Source: Billgrantia gudaonensis (GTDB taxonomy: Bacteria; Pseudomonadota; Gammaproteobacteria; Pseudomonadales; Halomonadaceae). From it: a DNA stretch of 64,000 bases. The stretch spans positions 81,994 to 145,993 of the forward strand of contig NZ_FNES01000011.1 in the NCBI RefSeq assembly GCF_900100195.1. The letters are read 5' to 3'. Shown one piece after another: positions 35,855-45,628 of the stretch (position 1 is its first letter; each line of letters starts with the position of its first letter). Below the pieces are notes generated by a model. The model was given only the letters and a program-made list of their open reading frames with translations. It ran no database searches and was not told where the DNA came from. The translations under genes and the position numbers were made by a program.

Positions 35855-38355
35855 AACTGACCCGTCGTGAATTCGCCAAGGCCAATGCCGCCGCGGTGGC
35901 TGCGGCCACCGCCGGTTTGCCCATTCCGTCAGGCGCCAGCAGCCTGATCACCAATGCCGAGCTGACCGAGCTCGAGTGGAACAAGGCGCCCTGCCGTTTC
36001 TGTGGGGTGGGTTGCAGCGTGATGGTGGCGACCCAGGACGACCGCATCGTGGCCACCCACGGCGACATCCATTCGGAGGTCAACCGCGGCCTCAACTGCG
36101 TCAAGGGCTACTTTCTCTCCAAGATCCTCTACGGCGAGGACCGCCTGCGTCAGCCGCTGCTGCGCAAGCGCAACGGCGTCTACGACAAGAACGGCGACTT
36201 CGAGCCGGTCTCCTGGGACGAAGCCTTGGATCTCATGGCCGACAAGTTCAAGACGGCGATCCGTGAGCACGGCCCCGACAGCGTGGCGATGTTCGGTTCC
36301 GGCCAGTGGACGATCTGGGAGGGCTATGCGGCGAGCAAGCTCATGAAGGCGGGCTTTCGTACCAACAACATCGACCCCAACGCTCGCCACTGCATGGCCT
36401 CGGCGGTGTTCGGCTTCATGCGCAGCTTCGGTTCCGACGAGCCGATGGGCGTCTACGACGACATCGAAGAGGCCGACGCCTTCGTGCTGTGGGGCTCCAA
36501 CATGGCGGAGATGCATCCCATTCTGTGGACGCGCGTCACCAACCGCCGCCTCTCCTATCCCCACACCCGGGTGGCAGTGCTCTCCACCTTCGAGCATCGC
36601 AGTTTCGACCTGGCCGACATCCCCATGGTGATGTCGCCCAATGCCGACGTGGTGATCCTCAACTACATCGCCAACCACATCATCCAGACCGATCGCGTCA
36701 ATCGCGACTTCGTCGACAGCCACACCAACTTCGTGCGAGCCGTGGACGACATCGGCTACGGCCTGCGCGACGACGACCCACGCCAGCAGGCCGCCGCCAA
36801 CGCCGACAACGCCAACGAGTGGTCGGCGATGAGCTTCGACGAGTTCGCCGAGCACGTGGCGCCCTTCACCCTGAAGCGGGCGGCACGCGAGTCGGGCGTT
36901 TCGGAGAGCCGCCTCGAGGCGCTCGCCGAACTCTACGCCGACCCCGACACCAAGGTGATGACCTTCTGGACCATGGGGGTGAACCAGCACACCCGCGGCG
37001 TGTGGGTCAACAACCTGATCTACAACCTGCACCTGCTGACCGGCAAGATCGCCGAGCCCGGCAATAGCCCTTTCTCGCTCACCGGCCAGCCCTCGGCCTG
37101 CGGCACGGCCCGCGAGGTGGGCACGTTCTCCCACCGCCTGCCGGCGGATCGGGTCGTGATGAACCCCGATCATCGCCGCGACGCCGAGAAGATCTGGAAG
37201 TTGCCCGAGGGTGCGGTGCCCGAGAAGGTGGGCTTCCATGCCGTGGAGCAGAGCCGGCGTCTCAAGGATGGCGACATCAAGGTCTACTGGACCCAGGTGT
37301 GCAACAACATCCAGGCCGGCCCCAACTCGATGCAGGAGACCTACCCCGGGTGGCGCAACCCCGAGGCCTTCGTCATCGTCTCCGACATCTACCCCACGGT
37401 GTCGGCACAGGCCGCCGACCTCATCCTGCCGGCCGCCGGCTGGGTGGAGAAGGAAGGCGCCTTCGGCAACTCCGAGCGGCGCACCCAGTTCTTCCACCAG
37501 TTGGTGAGCGCCCCCGGCGAGGCCCGTTCCGACCTGTGGCAGACCCTGGAGCTGGCCAAGCGCATCCGCGTCGACGAGGTGTGGCCCGAGGAGCTGCTCG
37601 AGCGCGCCCCGGAGCACCGCGACCAGACGCTCTTCGAGCTGCTCTACGCCAACGGGCAAGTGGATCGCTTCCCGCTCTCCGACATGGAGGAGGGCTACGC
37701 CAACCAGGAGGCGGAGCACTTCGGCTTCTACGTGCAGAAGGGACTCTTCGAGGAGTACGCGCGATTCGGGCGCGGCAAGGGCAAGGATCTCGACGACTTC
37801 GACGTCTATCACCGGGTGCGCGGCAAGCGCTGGCCGGTGGTCGACGGCGAGGAGACGCGCTGGCGCTATCGCGAGGGCTACGATCCCTACGTGGAGGAGG
37901 GCGCCGGCGTGCAGTTCTACGCCAAGCCCGACGACCGCGCGCTGATCTTCGCCGTACCCGACGAACCACCTCCCGAGGTGCCGGACGAGGAGTATCCCTT
38001 CTGGCTGTGCACCGGCCGCGTGCTCGAGCACTGGCACACCGGCTCCATGACCCGGCGCGTGCCGGAGCTGCACCGCGCGGTGCCCGAGGCACTGCTCTAC
38101 ATGCACCCGGCGGATGCTCGCGAGCAAGGCATGCGCCGCGGCAGCGAGGTGAAGGTGGTCAGTCGTCGTGGCGAGCTCCACCTGCGCGTCGAGACGCGCG
38201 GGCGGGTCAGCGTGCCACGCGGCCTGGTCTACGTGCCTTTCTTCGATGCCGGCCGACTGATCAACAAGGTCACGCTGGACGCCACCGACCCCATCTCCAA
38301 GCAGACGGACTTCAAGAAGTGTGCGGTGCGTCTGGAACTGGTCAACCTGGCCTGA
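35851..38355 (+). CDS. napA: Periplasmic nitrate reductase catalytic subunit NapA
   Basis: 834 residues. Twin-arginine signal ([14 protein letters not shown]) leads to Tat export of the folded protein. NapA reduces nitrate to nitrite on a Mo-bis-MGD cofactor in the periplasm. The 4Fe-4S cysteines are C48, C51, C55 and C83 ([11 protein letters not shown] and LNCVKGYF). The molybdenum-ligand cysteine is C181 in [10 protein letters not shown]. Length agrees with other NapA proteins (about 830). Electrons come from NapB, which takes them from NapC. The frame has no defects. Confidence 0.97.
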   Translation: MKLTRREFAKANAAAVAAATAGLPIPSGASSLITNAELTELEWNKAPCRFCGVGCSVMVATQDDRIVATHGDIHSEVNRGLNCVKGYFLSKILYGEDRLRQPLLRKRNGVYDKNGDFEPVSWDEALDLMADKFKTAIREHGPDSVAMFGSGQWTIWEGYAASKLMKAGFRTNNIDPNARHCMASAVFGFMRSFGSDEPMGVYDDIEEADAFVLWGSNMAEMHPILWTRVTNRRLSYPHTRVAVLSTFEHRSFDLADIPMVMSPNADVVILNYIANHIIQTDRVNRDFVDSHTNFVRAVDDIGYGLRDDDPRQQAAANADNANEWSAMSFDEFAEHVAPFTLKRAARESGVSESRLEALAELYADPDTKVMTFWTMGVNQHTRGVWVNNLIYNLHLLTGKIAEPGNSPFSLTGQPSACGTAREVGTFSHRLPADRVVMNPDHRRDAEKIWKLPEGAVPEKVGFHAVEQSRRLKDGDIKVYWTQVCNNIQAGPNSMQETYPGWRNPEAFVIVSDIYPTVSAQAADLILPAAGWVEKEGAFGNSERRTQFFHQLVSAPGEARSDLWQTLELAKRIRVDEVWPEELLERAPEHRDQTLFELLYANGQVDRFPLSDMEEGYANQEAEHFGFYVQKGLFEEYARFGRGKGKDLDDFDVYHRVRGKRWPVVDGEETRWRYREGYDPYVEEGAGVQFYAKPDDRALIFAVPDEPPPEVPDEEYPFWLCTGRVLEHWHTGSMTRRVPELHRAVPEALLYMHPADAREQGMRRGSEVKVVSRRGELHLRVETRGRVSVPRGLVYVPFFDAGRLINKVTLDATDPISKQTDFKKCAVRLELVNLA

Positions 38356-38374
38356 GCCGCGGAGGAGCGAGAAC

Positions 38375-38866
38375 ATGAAACGCCTAGCCATCTCCAGCCT
38401 GGTGGCCCCGCTGGCGCTGTTCGCCCTGGCGGTGGCCGACGAGCCGCGAGACCCCTCGGCGCCGGACGGCCTGCGCCCGGGGGGGACCATCGGCGAGACC
38501 CTTTCGGCGCCGCCCATGGCCCGGCAGTCGCGCGAGCCGGGACGCCGGGTGCTCAACTACCCCGAGCAGCCGCCGGTGATTCCCCACACCATTCGCGACT
38601 ACCAGGTGGATCGGCGCAGCAACCGCTGCCTGACCTGTCACAGCCGCGAGAACGCCGTGGATGCCGGTGCGCCCATGGTCAGCATCAGCCACTTCCGCGA
38701 TCGCCACCAGCAGGTGCTGGCGGCGATTTCGCCGGACCGCTATTTCTGCACTCAGTGCCACGTACCGCAGACCGATGCGGATCCCCTGGTCGACAATGAA
38801 TTCCGCACCGTGGATCAGGTGCTCACCGAGATGCTCGAGCGGGAAGGCGAAGGGGGTGGCCAATGA
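38375..38866 (+). CDS. napB: Periplasmic nitrate reductase dihaem cytochrome NapB
   Basis: 163 residues from ATG 38375 with GGAGGA upstream. A signal peptide precedes the mature protein. Two CXXCH motifs, CLTCH and CTQCH, bind two c-type haems, the NapB pattern. It passes electrons from NapC to NapA in the periplasm. The stop overlaps the napC start by four bases. Confidence 0.93.
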   Translation: MKRLAISSLVAPLALFALAVADEPRDPSAPDGLRPGGTIGETLSAPPMARQSREPGRRVLNYPEQPPVIPHTIRDYQVDRRSNRCLTCHSRENAVDAGAPMVSISHFRDRHQQVLAAISPDRYFCTQCHVPQTDADPLVDNEFRTVDQVLTEMLEREGEGGGQ

Positions 38867-39513
38867 GACGCTGGCTGTCGCGCTACTGGCAGATCCTCAC
38901 TCGCCCCAGCATGCACTTCAGCCTGGGTTTTCTGACCCTGGGAGGTTTCCTCTGCGGCGTGCTCTTCTGGGGCGGCTTCAACACCGCGCTGGAGGCCACC
39001 AACACCGAAGAGTTCTGCATCTCGTGTCACGAGATGGAGCGCAACCCCTTCCAGGAGCTGCAGGGCACGGTGCACTACACCAATCGCTCGGGGGTGCGCG
39101 CCGAGTGTGCGGATTGCCACGTCCCCCACGACTGGACCCACAAGATGGCGCGCAAGATGGAGGCCTCCAAGGAAGTGTGGGGCTGGCTGTTCGGCTCCAT
39201 CGACACCGAAGAGAAATTCGAGGCCAAGCGGCGCGAGCTCGCCGAGCGCGAATGGGCCCGCCTGGAAGCCAACGACTCACGCGAGTGTCGCAACTGCCAC
39301 GAGTTCGAGTCCATGGACTTCACCGCGCAGAACTCGCGCGCCTCGCGCGCCCACTCCACCTCGCTGGCCTCGGGCGAGGCGACCTGCATCGACTGCCACA
39401 AGGGCATCGCCCACGAGCTGCCCGACATGGGACCGGACTTCGAGGCCAGCCAGGCCCATAGCGGCCTGGCGAGCCTGGAGGCCTACGTGGCGCATCTGCC
39501 GAACGAAGAGTGA
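38863..39513 (+). CDS. napC: Tetrahaem quinol dehydrogenase NapC
   Basis: 216 residues, NapC/NirT family. One membrane anchor near residues 20-40 ([19 protein letters not shown]) and four CXXCH motifs: CISCH, CADCH, CRNCH, CIDCH. It oxidises membrane quinol and reduces NapB. The gene order confirms NapC rather than NirT. No c-cytochrome maturation genes are in the window. The next gene converges 37 bases later. Confidence 0.94.
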   Translation: MRRWLSRYWQILTRPSMHFSLGFLTLGGFLCGVLFWGGFNTALEATNTEEFCISCHEMERNPFQELQGTVHYTNRSGVRAECADCHVPHDWTHKMARKMEASKEVWGWLFGSIDTEEKFEAKRRELAEREWARLEANDSRECRNCHEFESMDFTAQNSRASRAHSTSLASGEATCIDCHKGIAHELPDMGPDFEASQAHSGLASLEAYVAHLPNEE

Positions 39514-39550
39514 GCGCTGCGGTGTGGCGGCCGTGCCGCGGCTTCACGAA

Positions 39551-40225
39551 TCACAGGCGCTTAAGGGCCGCTTCCAGTCCGGTCAGGTCGGTGACGGTAA
39601 CGACATCGCCGGGGAACGGTGAAGCCCCCGGGTCGGCGGTGACGCCGACGAAGATGGTGCCGTTGGAGCGCGCGGCGCGATAGTCGTTGTAGGAGTCGCC
39701 GATCATCACCGTGGCGGCTGCGTCATGGGCGCGGCGCACCAGCAGGTTGCGCAGCCCCGTGACCTTGTCCGGCGGAGCGCCGATCACCTCCAAGAAATAA
39801 CGGTCGAGCCCACGCCGAGCAGTAATGGTTTGCAGTTCAGACTCGGGAGTCGCAGAGAGCAGGTAGAGGGGTACGGTGCCGGCCCAGCGCTCGAGAAAGG
39901 GCAGCGCCCCAGGGATGGCCGGGGCCTCAAGCAGGCGCTGCTCGACGCGTTCCTTGAAGTGTCGACACAGCGCTTGGATACGCGGCTCGCTGGCATCACG
40001 ACCGAGGATGTGCCCTTCGATATGGCGGAACTTTACCTCACGGGGCTGGCCTCCGCGGCGCTCTAGGTAGGCCACCACGTCGCGGCGCTGCTCATCGGGC
40101 TCGTCGGCGTAGAGGTCGGCGAAGGCTTGGCGTTTGAGCCGCGCCGAGTCGAGGATCACGCCGTCGAAGTCGAAGACCAGGGCGGTGTCGGGACGGGACA
40201 GGCGATCACTCACGGCTGGCTCCAT
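39551..40225 (-). CDS. HAD-superfamily hydrolase
   Basis: 224 residues from ATG 40225 (MEPAVSDRLSR); the frame extends 17 codons further without a ribosome site. The HAD motifs are in order: DFDGVILDS (motif I), LLSATPES (motif II), a lysine near PDKVTG (motif III) and MIGDSYNDYRAA (motif IV). The helical cap with HIEGHILGRD resembles beta-phosphoglucomutase/phosphoglycolate phosphatase types. Substrate unknown. It lies between convergent nap and the tct genes on the same strand. Confidence 0.85.
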   Translation of the reverse strand: MEPAVSDRLSRPDTALVFDFDGVILDSARLKRQAFADLYADEPDEQRRDVVAYLERRGGQPREVKFRHIEGHILGRDASEPRIQALCRHFKERVEQRLLEAPAIPGALPFLERWAGTVPLYLLSATPESELQTITARRGLDRYFLEVIGAPPDKVTGLRNLLVRRAHDAAATVMIGDSYNDYRAARSNGTIFVGVTADPGASPFPGDVVTVTDLTGLEAALKRL

Positions 40226-40277
40226 ATCGACGCGACCACGCGTAACCACGCGGGGCGCGCCGACTCGCAGGGGCACT

Positions 40278-41780
40278 TTACTGTCGGCTCAGGCGACGTC
40301 GTACCCAGGGTTTGAGCGGGGTCTGGCTGAGCAGCACCAGCACTATGACCAGGGTCAGTACCAGCGACAAGGGGTTGGCCAGTAGGGCCAGCAGGAACTG
40401 ACCGGCGTCGTCGCCCACCGAGGACATCGCCTGGCGGTAGGTCTCGTCGAGCAGTGGCCCGAGGATCACACCGAGGATGATGGGCCCCATCTGGAAGCCG
40501 AACACCTTGAGCCAGTAGCCGAAGATGCCGAAGCCGAGCATCCAGTAGACCTCCATCATGTTGCTGTTGATGGAGTAGGTGCCCACCACACAGAGCACCA
40601 GGATCAGCGGAATCATCAGTGCTTTGGGTACCTCCACCACCTTGGAGAAGACCCTGATGCCGGTCAGCCCGAAGAGCAGCAGGAATAGGTTGGCCAGCGC
40701 CAGGTTGCCTACCGTGAACCAGAAGATGTGCGGAGTTTCGATCATCAGCATGGGGCCGGGATTGAGGCCATGGATGACCAGGGCGCCGATGATCACCGCA
40801 GTCACTGCGTCGCCCGGCATGCCGAGCGTCAGCATGGGCACATAGGCTCCGCCCACTGCGGCATTGTTGGCCGTTTCCGGGGCGACCAGCCCTTCGTAGG
40901 CGCCCTCGCCGAATGGGCTGGAGGGGTTCTTGACGGTGCGCTTGGCATGGTCGTAGGCGAACAGCGAGGCAATATCGCCGCCGGTGCCGGGTAGGGCGCC
41001 GACTACCACTCCGATGATCGAGGTGCGCATCGAAAGCGGCAGGTACTTGAGCACCATCTTGAACGGCGGGATTATCTTGTCCACCTTCTGCTTGATCGGC
41101 ACCTGGTTGAGGTTATGCAACTGGTAGAAGGCTTCGGCGGCACCGAACAGACCGATCATCACCACCACGTAGTGAATGCCGCCGAGCAACTCCATGCTGC
41201 CCAAGGTCAGGCGCGGCTGGGCGGTAACCGTATCCATGCCCACCAGGCCAATGATACCGCCAAGGGCCACGGAGAAGATGCCACGGGCCAGCGACTTGCC
41301 GGAGAGAGTGCTGACCAGCAGTAGGCCGAGTACGGCAATCAGAAAGTAGTCGCGCGGAGCGAACTCCAGCGCCATGTCGGCCAGGTAGGGAGCGGTACCG
41401 GCCAGCACTAGCGTGCCGAGCAGACCACCGATCACCGACATTACGGTGCTTAGGCCGATGGCACGTCCGGCCTCGCCGCGCTGGGCGAGTGGGTAGCCGT
41501 CGAAGGCGGTGGTCACCGCCGAGGGCGCGCCGGGTATGTTGAGCAGTATGGCGGTGCGCGAGCCGCCATATACGCCGCCCACATAGATACCTACCATCAG
41601 CGCCAGGGCGTTGTTGATGTCCCAGGAAAAGGTGAAAGAGATCAGGATCGACACGGCCATCGTCACCGAAAGACCGGGGATCGCGCCGACGTAGATGCCG
41701 GCCAGCGTGCCCACGGCGGTCAGTAGCAGCAACTGGGGGTCCAGCCAGGCCATAAGGAAATAGGAGAAGGTATCGCTCAT
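40278..41780 (-). CDS. Tripartite tricarboxylate transporter large permease, TctA family
   Basis: 500 residues, about twelve membrane segments. TctA is the main channel of TTT-type importers for carboxylates. The conserved duplicated motif GAIPGLSVTMAVSI near the start and GALPGTGGDIASLFAYD in the middle are both present. It needs the small permease TctB and a periplasmic TctC protein, both encoded upstream on this strand in the order tctC-tctB-tctA. The neighbouring quiC operon with the same operator suggests a hydroaromatic acid or related substrate, but citrate-type acids cannot be excluded. Confidence 0.92.
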   Translation of the reverse strand: MSDTFSYFLMAWLDPQLLLLTAVGTLAGIYVGAIPGLSVTMAVSILISFTFSWDINNALALMVGIYVGGVYGGSRTAILLNIPGAPSAVTTAFDGYPLAQRGEAGRAIGLSTVMSVIGGLLGTLVLAGTAPYLADMALEFAPRDYFLIAVLGLLLVSTLSGKSLARGIFSVALGGIIGLVGMDTVTAQPRLTLGSMELLGGIHYVVVMIGLFGAAEAFYQLHNLNQVPIKQKVDKIIPPFKMVLKYLPLSMRTSIIGVVVGALPGTGGDIASLFAYDHAKRTVKNPSSPFGEGAYEGLVAPETANNAAVGGAYVPMLTLGMPGDAVTAVIIGALVIHGLNPGPMLMIETPHIFWFTVGNLALANLFLLLFGLTGIRVFSKVVEVPKALMIPLILVLCVVGTYSINSNMMEVYWMLGFGIFGYWLKVFGFQMGPIILGVILGPLLDETYRQAMSSVGDDAGQFLLALLANPLSLVLTLVIVLVLLSQTPLKPWVRRRLSRQ

Positions 41781-41795
41781 CGGAGACCTCAGCGG

Positions 41796-42272
41796 TCAGG
41801 GAAGGTAGACGCGGAAGACCAGCGTGAACAGGCCGTAGATTGTGGCGATGGCCAAGGCAGCGATGATCAGCGAGCTGACAACCCTGCCCTGACGGAAGTA
41901 GATGAACATCACTGCCAGAAAGAAGAAGGTGCTGACATAGAAACTCACCCAGACGATGGCTGCGAGGTAAGCCACGGCAAACAGGGTGAACACCACGATA
42001 TGCAGTTGAAAGTGCTGGTGGAAGAACACCAGGAGTTCGTGTCGGGCGTTGCGAATCTTCGGGTCGCGCTGCTTGTAACGGTGGCTAGCGAGTATCACCA
42101 GCGATGAAGCCAGCATGATCAGCGCGAGGCCCATGGGGAAGGAGCCTGGCGAGTTGAGGCCGGGAATGCCGTCGATACGATAGGCCTCGATCAGCACGCC
42201 GACGCTGAGCAGCAACAGCAGCCAGTCGAAGACCTTTTCGCCGGCCTGCACGCGCTCGAATTTCTGGCTCAT
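41796..42272 (-). CDS. Tripartite tricarboxylate transporter small permease, TctB family
   Basis: 158 residues from ATG 42272, with GGAG upstream; a longer frame carries a hydrophilic stretch not seen in the family. Four membrane segments. The family start FDWLLLLLSVGVLIEAY and SPGSFPMGLALIM are visible. It pairs with TctA to make the transport channel. It lies 15 bases upstream of tctA and 61 bases after tctC. Confidence 0.88.
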   Translation of the reverse strand: MSQKFERVQAGEKVFDWLLLLLSVGVLIEAYRIDGIPGLNSPGSFPMGLALIMLASSLVILASHRYKQRDPKIRNARHELLVFFHQHFQLHIVVFTLFAVAYLAAIVWVSFYVSTFFFLAVMFIYFRQGRVVSSLIIAALAIATIYGLFTLVFRVYLP

Positions 42273-42333
42273 GGGGCGACTCCGAGGCGGCCGGGCGTGA
42301 TTCGCTCGGCCGCTTGTTAATTGGGACGAGGGT

Positions 42334-43341
42334 TCAGGGGCGCGGGATGCCGAGTTCCTCGGGCGTTGATTCCAGAATATCGGCATCGGCCTCGTACATG
42401 GACCAGGCGGTGACCGACTGCCAGTTGTCCAGGTACTGCTCGGCCTCTTCGCCGGTGAGGTTGAGCGCTTCGGCGCCGAAGTTCTGCAGGAATTCCTGGA
42501 AATCCTCGTTGGCCACCGCTTCTTCGTAGGCTGCAGTCAGGGTTTTCTTGGCCTCATCCGGGGTATCCTGGTGCACGAAGACCCCCCAGAATGGCCCCCA
42601 GGGCAGGAAACTCTCGATGTCCGGCAGAGCCTCGGTGATCGGCGGTACGCCTTGTAGCGAATCCAGCTCTTCGGCAGAAACCACGGCCAACCCTTTCATC
42701 TCGCCGCCGCGTATCTGCTCGCCTGCTGCTGCCAGACTCAGCGGCATGAAGTCGATGTGTCCTCCCAGCATGGCTGTGATGCCCGGGCCGTCGCCACCAA
42801 AGGTCACGTTGCGTACATCGAGCTCGTCCACGGCGTTGATCATTGCCAGCACCGTGCTCGGTAGGCCACCAGCTCCGGTGCCGCCCATGCGCAACTCACC
42901 GGGATTCTCCTGTGCGTGCTCGAGTAACTCGGCAAAACTGTCGAAGGGGCTTTCGGCAGGGGCGGCGATCACCACCAGTCCTTGACCGATGATGTTGACG
43001 GCGTGCATGTCGTCATAAGTGAAGTCGGCCAGGCCCATGAGTGGGTAGAGCTGCGGGTTCTCAGCACCGTAGAGCAAATTGTAGCCATCAGGACGTTGGC
43101 GCATCACGTGGTTCATTCCGATCACGCCGGTGCCGCCGGGGCGATTGGTCAGCACTAAGGTGGTGTCAAGAATATCCTCGACATGGGGTGTCAGGCTGCG
43201 CGCCACATTGTCGGTGGCGCCACCGGCGCCCCACTGGATGGTAGCCTGAATGTTACGTTCCGGGTAATCGGCATGGGCATTGCCCGCCAATGCCAGGGTA
43301 CCAACGACAAGGGCAATGGGAGCCAGAATCGGTTTGAACAT
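42334..43341 (-). CDS. Tripartite tricarboxylate transporter substrate-binding protein, TctC family
   Basis: 335 residues from ATG 43341 with GGAGGA upstream. A signal peptide ends near ALAGNAHA. The mature protein has the Bug/TctC fold with NIQATIQWGAGGATDNVARS and RPGGTGVIGMNHVMR, the two loops that hold a carboxylate via water molecules. It captures the substrate in the periplasm and hands it to TctAB. The ligand is unknown. Two tandem IclR-type operators lie just upstream at 43430-43465. Confidence 0.9.
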   Translation of the reverse strand: MFKPILAPIALVVGTLALAGNAHADYPERNIQATIQWGAGGATDNVARSLTPHVEDILDTTLVLTNRPGGTGVIGMNHVMRQRPDGYNLLYGAENPQLYPLMGLADFTYDDMHAVNIIGQGLVVIAAPAESPFDSFAELLEHAQENPGELRMGGTGAGGLPSTVLAMINAVDELDVRNVTFGGDGPGITAMLGGHIDFMPLSLAAAGEQIRGGEMKGLAVVSAEELDSLQGVPPITEALPDIESFLPWGPFWGVFVHQDTPDEAKKTLTAAYEEAVANEDFQEFLQNFGAEALNLTGEEAEQYLDNWQSVTAWSMYEADADILESTPEELGIPRP

Positions 43342-43429
43342 GAGTCCTCCAAGGATGCTTGTTGTGATGACTGCTCGGTACGAGCAGCGCCCCTCGTTCA
43401 TCGGGGACTGTTAATGGTGGATTGTTTGA

Positions 43430-43465
43430 TGTTCGGCTTGCGAACTTAAGTGCTTATCGCGAACA
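43430..43465. promoter_or_regulatory. Tandem IclR-type operator upstream of tctC
   Basis: Site 1: TGTTCG-GCTTG-CGAACT (43430-43446). Site 2: right half CGAACA (43460-43465) with a weak left half AGTGCT. Centres are at 43438 and 43457, 19 bp apart. The same element recurs before quiC, the TRAP genes, pcaB and pcaI. Confidence 0.7.
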
Positions 43466-43669
43466 CTAGAACTCCCTCCCGAAAGTGTCAATGCGAGAGA
43501 TGGTGGTCTAAGACTATGGTCGAAGGTGACGCGAAAGGGGGCGGTTAATCAGCCTGATCGGCTGTGCTAAGGCCATGTCCTCTATAGTGGTAGGTATCAG
43601 TAGCTTGGGGCGGCACCTACCTAGAGCCTGGAACGTCGTTCCGAAGCCTTGCCAAGAGCCCCCTTTCTT
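43466..43669. other. Intergenic region between tctC and quiC
   Basis: The central part of the 416-base divergent gap. No ORF with a plausible start. GGAACG-T-CGTTCC (43630-43642) is a 13-bp palindrome of unknown meaning. Promoters for the two divergent operons must lie here, but I could not assign hexamers with confidence. Confidence 0.4.
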
Positions 43670-43705
43670 CGTGCATAATGCGAACTAAAGAACGCTATGC
43701 GAACA
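43670..43705. promoter_or_regulatory. Tandem IclR-type operator upstream of quiC
   Basis: Two right halves, CGAACT (43681-43686) and CGAACA (43700-43705), with weaker left halves CGTGCA and AGAACG. Centres at 43678 and 43697 are 19 bp apart, the same spacing as the tctC, TRAP and pcaI sites. The last site ends about 50 bases before the quiC ATG. Confidence 0.6.
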
Positions 43706-43757
43706 AGTGGCGTCGTCTGCCTCTGTACCCTGCGCAGGCGGCGTTCGGGAGGACACC

Positions 43758-45605
43758 ATGCGCGCCATTGCCACCGTCTGCCTGAGCGGCGACCTGCAGA
43801 CCAAGTTGGAAGCCATCGCCCGCGCCGGCTTTGACGGGGTCGAGATCTTCGAGAACGACCTGCTTTCCTTCGATGGCTCCCCCGCCGAGGTGCGTGCACT
43901 GTGCGAGCGCCTGGGGCTGACCATCGTCGCCTTCCAGCCGTTCCGCGACTTCGAGGCCATGCCAGAACCCCAGCGCAGCCGCAACCTGCAGCGCGCCGAG
44001 CGTAAGTTCGACCTAATGGAAGAGCTGGGGACCGATTTTTTGCTGGTATGTAGCAGCGTTTCACCCCAGGCCGTTGACGATCTGGATCGGGCCGCTGCCG
44101 ACCTTCGCGAGTTGGCAGAGCGTGCCGCGGAGCGGGGCCTTCGGGTGGGCTTCGAGGCGCTGGCCTGGGGCCGACACATCGCCGACTACCGCGATGCCTG
44201 GGAGGTGGTGCGACGTGCCGACCATCCGGCGTTGGGAGTGGTGCTAGACAGCTTCCACATCCTCGCGCGCGGGCTCGATCTCTCTGCCATCAGCAAGATC
44301 CCCAAGGCAAAGATTGCCTTCGTGCAAGTGGCTGACGCCCCGCTTCTCGAGATGGACCTGCTGCAGTGGAGCCGCCATTTCCGCTGTTTTCCCGGCCAGG
44401 GACGCTTGCCCCTTGCGGCCTTCATGCAGGCGCTGGCAAAAACCGGCTACGACGGTCCGCTGTCGCTGGAGATATTCAGCGACGCCTTTCGCGCTGCCCC
44501 CACCGATGCCACGGCCCTCGACGGCCTGCGCTCGCTGATCTGGCTCGAGAACCTGCTGCCACAGGGCCCTTGGGCGAGTCCGGTGCCACCGGCGCCGCAT
44601 TACAACGGCGTCCATTTTATCGAGTTCACCCTTGACGAGGAGAGTGCCGCTCCGCTGGGCGAATTCATCGGCGCACTGGGTTTTCGTCACGTCGGACGTC
44701 ACCGTTCCAAGAACGTCGAGCTTTGGAAACAGGGGGACATCCATCTGGTGCTCAACTTCGAGACCGACAGCTTCGCCCATACCTTCCGCTTGTTGCATGG
44801 CACTTCGGTGTGTGCCGTGGGCTTCCGTGTGGACGACGTCGAGGGGTTGCTGGAGCGCGCCCGCACTTTCAAGGCGCAGACCTACCGCGGTCAGGTCGGC
44901 GCGGGTGAGATGGAGATTCCCGCCCTGCGCGGTGTGGAGGGCAGTCTGATCTACCTGGTCGACGACGCGGCAGCAGCGGATCGCCAGTGGCGCACTGACT
45001 TCGAGCTATTCGACCAGGAAAGCCGCGACGAAGCGGGGCTAAGTCGAGTCGATCACCTCTCCTACGTGCTACCCGCCACCCAACTTCTCGGCTGGCAGCT
45101 TTTCCATCGCACCGTGCTCGGCTTCGAGGCCGAAGCCGAGCACGAGATCGTCGACCCTCACGGAATGATGATCAGCCAGGCGGTCAACAGCCCCGATGGG
45201 AGTATCCGCCTACCGCTTACGGTTTCCCAGGCTCAGGACACCGTGCCGGGACGCTTCCTCAGCGCCCACCGTGGTGGTGTGCAGCAGATCGCCTTCGCCA
45301 GTCGCGACATCTTCGCCACCGTCGACGAGCTACGGTCCCGCGGTTTGCCACTGCTGAAGATTCCGCAGAACTACTACGATGACCTCGAGGCGCGCTTCGA
45401 CCTCGAGGACAACCTGCTCCAAGGCATGCGCAGCCGTAACATCCTTTACGACCGCTCCGACGAAGGGGAATTCTTCCACGCCTACACAGAGACTTTCGCC
45501 GGGCGCTTCTTCTTCGAGATCGTCGAACGGCGTGGCGGCTATCGCCGCTTCGGCGAGGCGAATGCCGGCATACGGCTCGCCGCCCAGGCTAGTCATTCGC
45601 GCTGA
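43758..45605 (+). CDS. quiC: 3-Dehydroshikimate dehydratase with fused HPPD-like domain, QuiC
   Basis: 615 residues from ATG 43758, with GGGAGGAC upstream. It converts 3-dehydroshikimate to protocatechuate, joining hydroaromatic acids to the beta-ketoadipate pathway. The N-terminal 1-275 is an AP-endonuclease/sugar-isomerase TIM barrel whose metal ligands fall at E133, D164, Q190 and E238, one residue from the positions of Pseudomonas putida QuiC1 (E134, D165, Q191, E239). CFPGQGRLPLAAF is the family loop. Residues 290-615 resemble 4-hydroxyphenylpyruvate dioxygenase (VOC repeats) as in QuiC1. It forms an operon with the next gene. Confidence 0.92.
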   Translation: MRAIATVCLSGDLQTKLEAIARAGFDGVEIFENDLLSFDGSPAEVRALCERLGLTIVAFQPFRDFEAMPEPQRSRNLQRAERKFDLMEELGTDFLLVCSSVSPQAVDDLDRAAADLRELAERAAERGLRVGFEALAWGRHIADYRDAWEVVRRADHPALGVVLDSFHILARGLDLSAISKIPKAKIAFVQVADAPLLEMDLLQWSRHFRCFPGQGRLPLAAFMQALAKTGYDGPLSLEIFSDAFRAAPTDATALDGLRSLIWLENLLPQGPWASPVPPAPHYNGVHFIEFTLDEESAAPLGEFIGALGFRHVGRHRSKNVELWKQGDIHLVLNFETDSFAHTFRLLHGTSVCAVGFRVDDVEGLLERARTFKAQTYRGQVGAGEMEIPALRGVEGSLIYLVDDAAAADRQWRTDFELFDQESRDEAGLSRVDHLSYVLPATQLLGWQLFHRTVLGFEAEAEHEIVDPHGMMISQAVNSPDGSIRLPLTVSQAQDTVPGRFLSAHRGGVQQIAFASRDIFATVDELRSRGLPLLKIPQNYYDDLEARFDLEDNLLQGMRSRNILYDRSDEGEFFHAYTETFAGRFFFEIVERRGGYRRFGEANAGIRLAAQASHSR

Positions 45606-45628
45606 CCCTTCACGAGGAACGCTTCACG

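Noticed and set aside
35929..38556. An 875-codon open frame on the minus strand opposite napA
   Set aside because: Shadow of the GC-rich napA gene; no family motifs, and napA motifs are intact.
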